Shown piece by piece: positions 43,528-53,722 of a stretch of DNA of 64,000 bases. Under the pieces are notes generated by a model, which saw only the letters and a program-made list of their open reading frames with translations, was not told where the DNA came from and ran no database searches. A program made the position numbers and the translations under genes. Every line of letters starts with the position of its first letter. Within the stretch, counting starts at the first letter, position 1. The stretch covers positions 1 to 64,000 of the forward strand of contig CAVZSO010000003.1 of assembly GCA_963777975.1 (NCBI GenBank), given 5' to 3'. The DNA comes from CSP1-4 sp963777975 (GTDB taxonomy: Bacteria; Chloroflexota; Limnocylindria; Limnocylindrales; CSP1-4).

Positions 43528-44893
43528 GTGAGTCCATCGCCCTCGTTCGACACCGACCCAGCGAGGCTCGCGCAGCCCTTCCCGGCTGACTTCGCCTGGG
43601 GCTTCGCGACCTCGGCCTACCAGATCGAGGGAGCAGCGGCCGAGGACGGCCGGGGTCCGTCGATCTGGGACACCTTCGCCCGCCAGCCGGGCGCCATCGC
43701 CGACGGCAGCACGGGCGACGTCGCCTGCGACCACTACCACCGCTACCCAGAGGACGTCCGACTGATGGCCGATCTGGGGGCGCGGGCCTATCGCTTCAGC
43801 ATCAGCTGGTCGCGCGTCCTGCCCGTTGGGACCGGCGCCATCAACCAGCGCGGCCTCGACTTCTACCAGCGCCTCGTCGACGCCCTGCTCGGAGCAGGCG
43901 TCCAACCGCTGATCAACCTCTTCCACTGGGACCTGCCGCAGGCGTTGCAGGACCGCGGCGGCTTCGCCAACCCGGAGGTCGTGGGCTGGTTCACCGACTA
44001 CGCCACGCTGCTCGCGTCGAACCTGGGCGACCGTGTCAAGGACTGGATGACGTTCAACGAGCCGGCCGTCTTTGCCTTCCTCGGCCATGCCGACGGCATC
44101 CATGCGCCGGGGCTGCGTGACTGGCCGACGGCGATCCGGGTGGCCGACAACGAGCTCCACGCTCATGCCGCCGCCGCCAAGGCGATCCGCGCGCTGGTCG
44201 ACGACGCGAAAGTCGGCGTGGCGATCGACGTCAATCAGGTCGCGCCGGCGACCGATTCGGAGCGGGATCGAGTCGCCGCCGACCAGTGGAGCTCCGCTCG
44301 CGACGCGTGGTTCCTCGATCCGCTCTTCGGCCGTGGCTACCCGGCGCTGGGACTCGCGGCTCACCGCGAGGCGGGTCACCTCGACGGCATCGACCTCGCC
44401 GAGCCGCCGGCCGGCGACCTCGATTACCTGGGCCTGAACTACTACCGGCGCGACTCGGTCAGCGCCACGTCGGACCGCGCATTCGACTGGGAGATCGGCG
44501 CCGTGCCGGGCTCGGAGCAGACGCAGATGGGCTGGCACGTCGCGTCCGACGGCCTGCGCGACGTCTTGCTCGAGCTCAACCGGACGTACGCACCGCCCGA
44601 GATCGTGGTCACCGAGAACGGCGCCGCGTACCCCGATACCGTCGATCGAGGACGGCCGGGTGCGGGACGCGGGCCGGCTGGACTACCTGGCACGCCACGT
44701 CGCCGCGGCAGCTGAGGCGCTTGGCGCAGGCGTGCCGCTGACCGGCTACTACGTCTGGTCGCTGCTCGACAACTATGAATGGAGCCTTGGCTACAGCCGG
44801 CGGTTCGGCCTGGTCCACGTCGACTTCGACAGCCAGCGACGCACCCCCAAGGACAGCGCACGCTGGTATCAGCGGCTCATCGCCCGGGGCTAG
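43528..44893 (+). CDS. Glycoside hydrolase family 1 beta-glucosidase (one frameshift)
   Basis: About 455 residues. FAWGFATSAYQIEGAAAEDG is the N-terminal family signature. The acid/base glutamate is in WMTFNEPAVFAF and the nucleophile in PEIVVTENGAAYPD. An indel near 44650, just after the nucleophile, shifts the last 80 residues, which in the corrected frame include GYYVWSLLDNYEWSLGYSRR and FGLVHVDF. It hydrolyses cellobiose-like beta-glucosides in the cytosol. Its stop overlaps that of the SIS gene on the other strand by four bases. Confidence 0.9.
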
Positions 44894-45929
44894 CGCGTCT
44901 CGGTGACCTTGCTGATCGTGCGCGGATGCTCGGGGTCGAGGCCGCGCGCGACGGTCAGGTGATAGGCATACAGCTGGGCGGGCACGATCTCGACGATCGG
45001 CGCCAGCCAGGGCGGGATGCCGTCTGGCAAGGCCAGCCCCTCGTCGATCTCACGGGCTGCCGGCGCGTCCGAGATCACCAGCAGGCGCGCACCGTGGTCC
45101 TCCTTCAGGCGGGTCAAGAGCGCGATCTGGGCCTCCAGCTCGGGGCCGCTCGGGGCCACCGCCAGGACCGGCAAGCCGGGTTCGGCCAGGGCCAGCGGTC
45201 CGTGCTCGAAGTCGGCCGCCGAATACGCCATGGCAGCGACCAGCGCCATCTCCTGCAGCTTGAGCGCCCACTCGCGAGCGCTCGCGTAGCTGTAGCCGCG
45301 GCCGAGCACGACGGCACGCTGGCGCTTGGCGTGCGCGGCGGCCAGGTCGCGCGCCTGAGGCTCCGCCGTCAGCGCTGCCGACAATCAGGGCGGGCAGGCC
45401 CAGCCAGATCGACCGTTTCGCTCGACGAGGGCGGGTCGAGTGCCGTCGACAGCAGCGCCGCCGCGAGCAGCTCGGTGGTGTAGGTCTTGGTCGCGGCCGT
45501 GGCCCGCTCCGGTCCGGCGCGCAGGTCGACCACGTGGTCGGCCGTTTCGGCCAGCGGGGATGCCGCGTCGTTGGTCAGCGCGACGGTCAGCGCGCCCTGC
45601 CGCCGCGCTTCTTCGACGACCGCGACGATGTCCGGTGAGCGACCCGACTGCGAGATGCCGACGACCAGCGCGTCGGCCATGTTCGGGCGCGCTCCGTAGA
45701 GCGTGATCGTCGAGGGCGCCGCCAGGGCGACGATCAAGCCGTTCCGGATCGCCAGCAGGTACTGCGCGTAGATGCCGGCGTTGTCCGAGGTGCCGCGGGC
45801 GGCGATGACGGCGAACCGGGGCCGGCGCGACCGCAGCGCGGCGGAGATCGGGGCGAACGTCGCCGGCGCAGCGTCGAGAAGCCGCTGAGCGGCGGCCGGC
45901 TGCTCCAGGATCTCGTCTCTCAGCCCCAT
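44890..45929 (-). CDS. SIS-domain sugar isomerase, GlmS/AgaS-like (one frameshift)
   Basis: About 346 residues with two SIS domains. The first has FAVIAARGTSDNAGIYAQYL and VVGISQSGRSPDIVAVVEEA (the serine-rich phosphosugar loop). After an indel near 45385 the second has VLGRGYSYASAREWALKLQE and DFEHGPLALAEPGLPVLAVA, ending in PEHPRTISKVTETR, the classic C-terminus of glucosamine-6-phosphate synthase-type isomerases. There is no glutaminase domain, so it probably deaminates or isomerises an amino-sugar phosphate. The ATG overlaps the hexosaminidase stop by 10 bases, so the two are coupled. Confidence 0.85.
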
Positions 45930-47500
45930 GCCATGAGCCCGTGACCGCGCGGATAGAGACCGGCGATGGCGACGGGCAACCGGCCGGCGAACGGCGCCTC
46001 GCCCAGCAGTGCGGCGGCCAGCGCCTCCATCGACGGCGGCAGGATGCCGTAGCTGCAGATATGGGTTCGGCTGGACGGGTAGGCGAGCAGGTCCCAGGGC
46101 GTGCGCAGGGCGACGGTGACCGTCGGCTTGCCGGACGCCAGGACCGCCGCGGCGAGCGCCGCCTGCGCCGGCTGGAGGTGCGCCGAGAACGTCCCGACGA
46201 CGACGAGGTCGAAGGTCGCCAGCCGCTCGCCCAGACCTGCGATGTCAGCCTCGCCTGGCATCGCCGGCAGGAGGATCTCCTCGACACCCGCGAGCCGGCG
46301 ACGAAGCGCCGAGGCCAGCGTCGGCGCCACCGTCGACGACGTGTCGGCCGGCGTCAGGTCGGCCGGCATCGACTGGACGACCGCGATCCGCGCGTCGGCG
46401 GCCGGCTTCAACGGCAACAGCCGGTCGTCGTTGCGGACGAGCGTGATCGATCGTCGGGCCAGCTCGGCGGCGAGTGCCTGATGTTCCCCGCACCCGACGA
46501 CGTCGAGCGGCGGCTGTTCGAAGCGTCCGACCCACCGGCGCAGCTCGCCCAGCCGACGGGTGGCGGCAGCATCGTCGTCGGCATCGATCAGGCCACGCCG
46601 CTGGGCCTGCGCGAGGCCTTCCTCCAGCCGCTCGAGCGCCACTTCGTCGGCCGTCCCGAGCAGCACGTCCTCGCCCGCGCGGAGGGCAGCGATGGCGTCG
46701 ACGATCTGCGCCGAACCCTGGGCCAGGGCATGCATGTCGAGGGCGTCGGTGACGGTCACGCCGTCGAAGTGCAGCTGCCCGCGCAGCAGGTCGCGAAGGA
46801 CCGCGGCGGACAGGCTCGTCGGCAGGTCGTCGTGCTGGCCGGGGAGCGCGAAGTGGCCGGTCATGACCATCCGTGCGCCAGCTGCCAGTGCCGCTCGAAA
46901 CGGGACCAGCTCCCGCTCGGCCAGCTCGGCACTCGTGCGCGCCACCAGCGGCAGCTCGTGGTGGGGATCCGCTGCCGTGTCGCCGGCGCCTGGGAAGTGC
47001 TTGGCCGTCGCGGCCACGCCCTCGTCCTGCAGGCCCCGGACGGTCGCCGCAGCGAGCCTTCCCACCGCCTCGGGATCGTCGCCAAAGCTGCGGATACCGA
47101 GCGCCGGATTGGCCGGGTTGTTGGCAACGTCGCACACCGGCGCGTAGTTCACGTTGACGCCGAGGGCCCGCAGCTCGCGCGCCGTGGCGCCAGCGACGCG
47201 CTCGGCCAGCGCTTCGTCGCCGGTGGCGCCAAGCGCCATCGCGCCAGCGAACTGCGTCGTCCCTTCGCCCAGGCCGACCAGCTGGCCGCCCTCCTGGTCG
47301 GCAGCGACCAGCAATGGTGGTGCTCCTGCCGGCCGCGCCGCCTGGATGGCGGCCGTCAGCGCGCGGACCTGGGGCGGATCGACGACGTTGTGGACGCGGA
47401 AGAGCGTCACGCCGGAGACGCCACGATCGTTGATCCGCGTCGCCGCCGATGGCGGCAGCTCGGTGCCGGCGAAGGCGATCATGAGCCGCGCCAGCGTCAC
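45920..47500 (-). CDS. Glycoside hydrolase family 3 beta-N-acetylhexosaminidase-like
   Basis: 526 residues. The TIM-barrel half has LLVAADQEGGQLVGLGEGTT, LGVNVNYAPVCDVANNPANP, VAATAKHFPGAGDTAADPHH (the NagZ-type loop, D-x-H acid-base dyad kept as DPH, while GHG is GAG) and the nucleophile in GVTVTDALDMHALAQG. An accessory alpha/beta domain follows. It likely releases GlcNAc from chitobiose or muropeptides; no signal peptide is visible. GTG start overlaps the permease stop as GTGA (47497-47500). Confidence 0.87.
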   Translation of the reverse strand: MTLARLMIAFAGTELPPSAATRINDRGVSGVTLFRVHNVVDPPQVRALTAAIQAARPAGAPPLLVAADQEGGQLVGLGEGTTQFAGAMALGATGDEALAERVAGATARELRALGVNVNYAPVCDVANNPANPALGIRSFGDDPEAVGRLAAATVRGLQDEGVAATAKHFPGAGDTAADPHHELPLVARTSAELAERELVPFRAALAAGARMVMTGHFALPGQHDDLPTSLSAAVLRDLLRGQLHFDGVTVTDALDMHALAQGSAQIVDAIAALRAGEDVLLGTADEVALERLEEGLAQAQRRGLIDADDDAAATRRLGELRRWVGRFEQPPLDVVGCGEHQALAAELARRSITLVRNDDRLLPLKPAADARIAVVQSMPADLTPADTSSTVAPTLASALRRRLAGVEEILLPAMPGEADIAGLGERLATFDLVVVGTFSAHLQPAQAALAAAVLASGKPTVTVALRTPWDLLAYPSSRTHICSYGILPPSMEALAAALLGEAPFAGRLPVAIAGLYPRGHGLMAWG

Positions 47501-48406
47501 GACTTGACGGAGCCGGCCAGGATCCCTCTCACGAATGCACGCTGGAGAACGAGGAAGACGATCAGCGGCACGAGCATCGTGATGAACGCGCCGGCGGTGA
47601 GGAGATGCCAGGAGCCGCCACGGCTGCCGATCAGCTGGAAGAGGGCGGTCGGCAGGACGCGAACATCGGTGCCCGGTCCGAGGAAGACGAGCGCGACCAA
47701 CAGGTCGTTCCAGACCCACAGGAACTGGAAGATCGCGAACGCGACGAGCGCCGGCAACGACAGCGGCAGGACGATCCGGATGAATGCCTGCAGGTGGGAC
47801 GCGCCATCGATGGCCGCGGACTCGAACAGGTCGCGCGGCAGCTGCGAGATGAAGTTGTAGAGCAGGAAGATCGCCAGCGGCAGGCCAAAGCCCGTGTGCG
47901 CCAGCCAGATGCCAAGGAACGTGCCGTACAGGTTTCCCGCCGCGTAGACCTGCAGGATCGGGATCAGCGACACCTGGATGGGCACGACGAGCAACGCCAC
48001 GACGATCGTGAACAGGATCCCCTTGCCGCGGAACGGGATCCACGCGAAGGCATAGGCGGCGAATGCGGCGATGGTGATCGGGATGACCGTCGACGGGACG
48101 GTCACGATCAGGCTGTTGATGAACGCGTCACCCATGCCGTCGCTCGAGATGACCGTCTGGTAGTTCGACAGCGTCCATTGGTTCGGGGGGTCGAAGGGGC
48201 TGAGGAGCGACGTCCACCAGCCGGAGGTCGTGATCAGGATCGGGTCGCGGACGGACGTCACCAGCAGGCCGAGCGTCGGCAGCGTCCACAGGAAGCAGAT
48301 GGCGATGACCGACAGGCGCAGCGGCAGGCTCTGCATGAACCACGGGCGCCAGGCGGCGACGCGGGCGACCCCTTTGCTGCTCGATCGGCTTGGCCGGCGC
48401 GGTCAT
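47497..48406 (-). CDS. Carbohydrate ABC transporter permease, MalG type (one frameshift)
   Basis: About 303 residues, six helices. The start MTAPAKPIEQQ at 48404-48406 overlaps the upstream permease stop (ATGA). An indel near 48370 joins it to RLSVIAICFLWTLPTLGLLV. The coupling loop EAA motif reads FESAAIDGASHLQAFIRIVL. YNFISQLPRDL precedes it as usual. It ends RAFVRGILAGSVKS, the standard MalG terminus. It forms the channel with the MalF-type gene upstream. Confidence 0.88.
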
Positions 48407-49573
48407 CCTTCCGCCTCCTGTCGCCTGAAGTTGCGCAGGTTGATGTACATCACGGGCAGGATGGCGATGAAGAGCAGCGTCGCAAGCGCGGCGCCGCGAC
48501 CGTCGTTGAAGAACTGGAAGATCTCGTGGAAGAGGCGGACGCCAACGACGTCGTCATTGAACCGTCCGCCGGTCGTCACGTAGACGATGTCGAAGATCTT
48601 CAGGGTGACGATGGCGATGGTCGTCGCGACCGTGATGATCGAGCCGCGGATCATCGGCACGATGATCCGGAAGAAGAGCTGGCGCTCGTTGGCGCCGTCG
48701 AGTCGGGCCGCCTCGATGACCTCGGTCGACACGCCCTTGATCGCGGCCGACAGCACGACCATGGCGAAACCGGTCTGGAGCCAGACCAGGATCATGATCT
48801 CGGCAAAGACGTTGATGGGGCTGGTCGTCAGCCACGGGATCGGCTGACCACCGAAGCTGGACCACGATCGCGTTCAGGAGTGCCGATCTGCGGCTGACCG
48901 GCGGGCTGCCAGGCGTAGACGAAGCCCCAGATGACCGATGCGCCGACGAGCGAGATCGCCAGCGGCAGGAAGACGAAGGTCTTGGCCAGCGCTTCACGTC
49001 GGACGCGATCGAAGAGCCAGGCGATGACGAGCCCGAGCCCCACGCTGGCAGCTGGTACCGACGATCAGCCAGAGGGCGTTGTTGCGCAGGATCTGGATGA
49101 AGTCGGGCTCGGCCAGCACGAGGTAGTTCTCGAGCGTGAAGTGGCCCTCGTTGTCCGTGAAGCTGCGCAGGACCGTGCCCGCCGCGGGGTAGACCAGGAA
49201 GAGCGCCAACAGCGCCAGGGCGGGGCCGACGAAGACCCACGGCAGGATCCGGTCGCGCCACTTCGGCTGCAGCAGGCTGACCAGCGCGCCCACGCCGATG
49301 AACAGCAGCCAGATGCCGCCGACGCCCGACGGCCAGCGCGATCGCCGCCAGCAGGATCTTGGCGATCAACTTGATCGCCCGTGCCGTTGCGCAGGTCGGT
49401 CGCGCCCGACGCGTTGCCGAGCAGCCTCGTAGATCGAGGCCAGGAGGTTCGGCGCGCCCTGCGGGTCGTACAGGACGAGGATGCCGGCGCCGCACAGGCC
49501 CAGGCCGATCAGCCCGGCGATCGGCAGGACGAAGCGCGATAGTCCGGGACGCTCAGGTTCGAGCTACGGCCAT
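48403..49573 (-). pseudogene. Carbohydrate ABC transporter permease, MalF type (at least five frameshifts)
   Basis: About 390 residues recoverable in pieces: start ATG 49571-49573 with GGAGG upstream, LSRFVLPIAGLIGLGLCGAG, RDRILPWVFVGPALALLALF then LVYPAAGTVLRSF, GLGLVIAWLFDRVRREALAK, VFLPLAISLVGASVIWGFVY, and finally the EAA loop EVIEAARLDGANERQLFFRI with VPMIRGSIITVATTIAIVTL. Breaks lie near 49555, 49390, 49325, 49045, 48870 and 48810. Every expected MalF element is present in order, so the gene was intact recently or is intact in the organism. It works with the binding protein at 49660. Confidence 0.75.
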
Positions 49574-49598
49574 CGACCCTCCTCGCGGACATAGTAAC

Positions 49599-49628
49599 GG
49601 GGCGCGCCACCGTGAGGTGGCGCGCCCC
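49599..49628 (-). terminator. Perfect 13-bp hairpin between binding protein and permease genes
   Basis: GGGGCGCGCCACC and GGTGGCGCGCCCC pair perfectly around GTGA. It lies 31 bases after the binding-protein stop and 26 before the permease start. There is no U-tract. Such an intercistronic hairpin commonly raises the amount of binding protein over permease. Confidence 0.75.
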
Positions 49629-49659
49629 GCAAGCGATCAGATCGCTACCGATCAGATCA

Positions 49660-51170
49660 CTACTTGGGCCAGCTGTCGTCGATGGCCTTCAGGACGGCAT
49701 CGGTATTGGCGCCGTTGTTGTTGACCCACTGGTCCATCTGGGTCCAGAACGTCCCGGAGCCGACGGCGGCGGGCATGAGGTCGGACGCGTCGAAGCCGAC
49801 GCCCGTGGCGTTGCTCGTCGACGTCGGAGGCGACCTTGAACTTATAGAAGCCCTCATACCAGTCGGCCGGGGTGGTCGTGTTGGCCGAGATGGCGCTGCC
49901 GTTCTCGGATCCACTTCTGGATGCCTTCCGGCGTGGCCAGGAACTCGGCGACGGCGCGGACTTCGGGCCGGTCGGTGAGCACCATGAGCGTGTCGGCCGA
50001 CCCTTCGGCGTTGTTCTGGGCCGGGTCGATGGTCGGGAACGGGAACATGCCGACGTCCTCGCCGATGCCGTACTTCGACGGCTGTCCGCTGGCCCGCTGA
50101 TCCGGGAAGAAGTCGGGGCCGTACCAGGTCGGGATCTTCTGCATCCAGCACTTCGGGTTCGCCAGATCGTCGGTGAACATCGGATCCATGATCGTCTTCT
50201 GGTCGGTGGCCACGATCGCGGTGTTCGTGCCGAAGACGTAGTTGGGGGTGAAGAAGATCTTGCCGACGTACTTGTCGAAGGCATCCTTGATGCCCGGGTC
50301 CGGAACGGGACCTTGTGGCTGATCCAGTCGTTGTAGTAGTCGAGGCCCTTGGTCTTCAGGACCACTTCCTCGACCCAGTCGGTGAGCTGCCAGCCGGTGC
50401 GTCACCGGGACCGCCCGCGCTGACACACCACGGGTTGGAGCCGTCCTTGACGATCTGGTCGGACAGGGCGATCAGCTCGTCCCACGTCGTGGGCACCTTG
50501 TAGCCCTTGGCCTCGAAGGCCTTGATCGGGTACCAGATGGTCGACTTCACATCGGCCTTGTAGGGGATGCCCCAGATGTTGCTCGCCCGTTGAGACCAGG
50601 CCGATGATGCCCGCATGCTCGGCCTTGAGCTTCTCGGGATCCATGAACGTCGCGACGTCGTTGAGTCTTGCCAGCCTTCGCGTAGGCCAGGACGGGCGTC
50701 GGCTGGGCGAGCATCGCCAGGTCCGGCGGCTTGCCGCCATCGATGCGGGTCTTCAGCACCGTCTCGTGGCTGGTGCCGACACCCTCGACGTTGACGACGA
50801 TGCCGGTCGCCTTCGTGAAGTCGGCCAGCGTCGACGCGAAGTTGATGCCCTCGCCGCCGATCCACTGCGTCTGGATGTCGACCTTCTTGCCGGCCATCGG
50901 CAGCTTGCCGTCGGCGCCCTTCGTCAATGCCAGGTCCAGCTCGGTGTAGCCGGTCGGGACCGCCGGCACAGCTGGCGCGACCGCGGCGGGCGATGCCGCC
51001 GGTGCTGACGCGGCCGGCGCAGATTCCGACGCAGCCGGCGCGGACGCAGCCGGCGCAGACGCGGCCGGCGCAGACGCGGCCGGTGTCGGCGACGCGTTGC
51101 TCGAGCAAGCGCCGACGAGGATCATGACGACGACCGCCAGAGCGGACGTTGTCCTGAGTCTCTTGACCAT
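49660..51170 (-). pseudogene. Carbohydrate ABC transporter substrate-binding lipoprotein (about six frameshifts)
   Basis: About 500 residues. ATG at 51168-51170 with GGAGGAGG upstream, leader MVKRLRTTSALAVVVMILVG then AC, with the lipid cysteine at residue 22, followed by a long APAASAPAAS repeat linker. The binding domain continues VDIQTQWIGGEGINFASTLA, MDPEKLKAEHAGIIGL, KGLDYYNDWISHKVPF, KIFFTPNYVFGTNTAIVATD, GIGEDVGMFPFPTIDPAQNN and VNNNGANTDAVLKAIDDSWP. Breaks are near 50680, 50595, 50395, 50305, 49910 and 49825. It is an extracellular cluster 1-like sugar-binding protein for the adjacent permeases. Confidence 0.78.
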
Positions 51171-51248
51171 GGATTCCTCCTCCTATGAACTACCACGACT
51201 GTGGGTGACGAGTGGCTCCGCTGGGTCCAAGCATGATTCCACACTCCA

Positions 51249-51274
51249 GCGATAGCCGCACTATGGGTTATCGC
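51249..51274. promoter_or_regulatory. Inverted repeat at the end of the ROK kinase gene
   Basis: GCGATAGCC (51249-51257) and GGGTTATCGC (51265-51274) form an imperfect stem with a seven-base loop spanning the ROK stop codon (51268-51270). It could be a terminator for the ROK genes or an operator for the binding-protein gene that begins 79 bases away. Confidence 0.4.
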
Positions 51275-52337
51275 TCGCCCACCCCCTCTCGCTCAGGCAA
51301 GCCGATGCGGTGGCGAGCGATCGCTGCCGCCCCTCGCGCGCCGGGCGCCTCGGTCGGCGATAGCAGCTCGACCGTCGCATCGCCCAAGGCGGCCTCGACG
51401 AGTGGCGAGGCCGCGCGTTCGCGGGCGATGTGCGATCGGATGGGTTCGAGGAGGGCAGGTCCGGCGGCCGCCACGCCACCGCCGATGACGAATCGCTTGA
51501 CGCCGAGGGTCAGGGCGAGCGAGCGGATCGCTCGCGCCAGGTGATCGGCCACGCGGTCGATGATCTCGACCGCGACCTCGTCGCCGGCAGAAGCGGCGCG
51601 GAAGACATCTGCGGCACTCGACTGGGGCGAGAGCACGGTGCTGCGACCGGCAGCCATCGCCTCGTCGGCCTGGCGACCGATCGCCGGACCGGCGGCGATC
51701 GTCTCGAGGCAGCCTCGCAGACCGCACGCGCAGACGGCTCCGTCCGGATCGGCGACCACGTGGCCCACCTCACCGGCAAAGCCGTTCTCGCCGCGGAGCA
51801 GCGCCCCGTCGAGCACGACGCCGGCGGAGATGCCGGTGCCGATCGCCAGGAAGGCGACGCTCGCCGGCGCCTGAGCCGACCCGTCCGCCGCGTGCTCGCT
51901 CAGCCAGAGCACCGCCGCGCGGGCGTCGTGCTCGACGAAGATCGCGTATCTCCCAGCTCCGTCTGCAGCATCGGTCCCAGAGCCAGGTGGGTGATGCCCA
52001 GGTTGACGGCCATGCTGACCGAGCCATCCGCCGGGTCGACGTGGCCGGGGACGGCCACTCCGACCGCGACCAGGTCCCGCCCCAGCTGGCGCCGGGCGTC
52101 GTCGACGAGGCCGGCGATCTGGCCGACGAGCGACGACGGGTCCGTCGGCGCGACATGCTCGTAGAGGACGCGGTCCCGATCGTCGGTGACGACGATCGAC
52201 GTCGTGGTACCGCCGACGTCGACGCCGGCGACCAACGACCCGCTGCCGGTTCGATTGGCCATCTCGAGGTCGACGATCGTGGCGGCCGTCTTGGTGCCAC
52301 CCACATCGACCCCGACGAGCGACTCGGTTCCGCTCAT
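51268..52337 (-). CDS. ROK family sugar kinase (one frameshift, duplicated N-terminal motif)
   Basis: About 356 residues. From the ATG at 52335-52337, which overlaps the repressor stop as ATGA, the phosphate-1 motif appears twice: LVGVDVGGTKTAATIVDLE and, 28 residues later, LVAGVDVGGTTTSIVVTDD. The second may mark the real start (ATG 52260-52262). After an indel near 51950 the kinase continues FLAIGTGISAGVVLDGALLR, GENGFAGEVGHVVADPDGAV then the zinc motif CACGLRGCLE, as in glucokinase and NagK-type enzymes. It would phosphorylate glucose or GlcNAc entering through the ABC system. Confidence 0.82.
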
Positions 52338-53538
52338 CGGGCGATGCTCAGGCCGAGCTGGTCCGGTCAACAGCAGGGCGGCTGCGCCCTGGACCGTCTC
52401 GTTGCCGCGCGACGTCGTGAGCTCGATACGCGTGCGAGCGCCGATGGAAGGCAGGGAGCGCCGCATGGCCTCCTCGCGTACGGCTGCCAGCCATGGCTCG
52501 CCAAGCCTGGTCACGGTGCCGAGCAGGACGATCCGCTCGATGTCGAGGGCCGAGGCCAGCGCGGCGACCGTGCCGCCAAGGTAGCGTCCGGCCGAGACGG
52601 CGATGAGGCGGGCCGATTCATCGCCCGCCTGTACGGCCGCGACGACGTCATCGAGTTCGAGGTCGCCGTGCTCGGCCAGGCGCCGCCCCAGCCAGGAGCC
52701 CGGCGCTTCGCCGGCCGCCTCGAGCGCGCGGCGCACGATGGCGCGCGAGCTGGCGACCGTCTCGAGGCATCCGAACCGGCCGCAGCGACAGGCTGCGCCG
52801 TCGTCGACGACGACCGTGTGGCCGATCTCCCCGGCACTGGATCCGTCGCCATGGAACAGCTCGCCGCCGATGACCACCCCGGCCCCGATGCCTCGGCCGA
52901 CCTTGATGGCGACCAGGTTGTCAGCCATGCCACCGACCGGCGAAGAGCGCCTCGGCCATGGCCGCGGCCCGCGTGTCGTTGGCGATCGCCACCGGCACGC
53001 CATAGCGCTCCGACAGCAGGCGTCCCAGCGGGAGCTCCTGCCAGTCGAGGTTGACGGCCCTGCGGATGGTGCCGGAGGCCGTGTCGACGATGCCCGGCGT
53101 ACCGACGCCGATGCCGAGCAGGGCGCCGGGCACTTCGCGCATCAGGCCGTCGACGAGGTCGAAGACGAGCGCCACCGCGGCATCGCCGTCGGCATCGCCG
53201 ACCTCCACCTCGACCGTCGCGCGGATATCGCCGCGGAGGTTGACGACGGCGCCGGTGAAGCTCTCGCCCAGGTCGAGGGCGACGATGGATCGCGCGTCGT
53301 CGACGACCTGGACGAGGATCGGAGCCTTCCCCCCGCTGGATGGTCCGCGGCCGACCTCCGCGGCGAGGCCATCCGTGATCAATCCCCCGACGATCTCGCC
53401 GACCGAGGTCCGGGTGAGACCGGTCTGGCGGGCGACGTCAGCCCGACTGATGGGTCCCAGGTCGTACAAGGTGCGCAGGACCAGGCCGGCGTTGTAGGCG
53501 CGCGTGTGCTGGTGCGTGGCTCGTGCGGGACGGTCCAT
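52334..53538 (-). CDS. ROK family transcriptional repressor, NagC/XylR type (two frameshifts)
   Basis: About 401 residues. The N-terminal winged helix reads NAGLVLRTLYDLGPISRADV, ARQTGLTRTSVGEIVGGLIT then DGLAAEVGRGPSSGGKAPIL. The ROK domain follows (RSIVALDLGESFTGAVVNLR, GALLGIGVGTPGIVDTASG), is interrupted near 52930, and continues AIKVGRGIGAGVVIGGELFH, SAGEIGHTVVVDDGAACRCG then RFGCLE. A second indel near 52360 affects the last ten residues. The zinc site and sugar-binding EIGH are present, so it should respond to the imported sugar. It leads a run of genes down to the SIS isomerase. Confidence 0.85.
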
Positions 53539-53550
53539 CGGACCTCATCG

Positions 53551-53577
53551 GACTTTGCCCAGGATATGGACAAAGTC
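53551..53577 (-). promoter_or_regulatory. Palindromic operator covering the -10 box of the ROK repressor gene
   Basis: GACTTTGCCCA (53551-53561) and TGGACAAAGTC (53567-53577) pair with one mismatch around GGATA. On the minus strand the centre holds TATCCT, a likely -10 element, 12 bases before the start codon. A repressor bound here would block its own transcription. Confidence 0.65.
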
Positions 53578-53670
53578 ATCCTACCGGACCGTGTCAAGCG
53601 GCCGTGCGAGCGCCTAGTTTGTCAGGCTACCGAACATGAGTCCCGGAGCCGACTCGGACCCGGAAACGAA

Positions 53671-53696
53671 GATGGCGCGCCTCTCGGCGCGCCATC
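53671..53696 (-). terminator. Perfect hairpin terminator of the 30-residue gene
   Basis: GATGGCGCGCC and GGCGCGCCATC form an 11-bp perfect stem with a TCTC/GAGA loop. On the minus strand it is followed by TTCGTTT, a weak U-tract, and it begins 26 bases after the small gene's stop. Confidence 0.7.
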
Positions 53697-53722
53697 GGGT
53701 CGTCTGGATGACGTGTGCGGTG

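Noticed and set aside
41323..44538. A 1071-codon minus-strand open frame opposite the ABC ATPase, GH13 and GH1 genes
   Set aside because: The composition is Arg/Asp/Val-rich shadow sequence. The plus strand has complete catalytic motifs of three known families.
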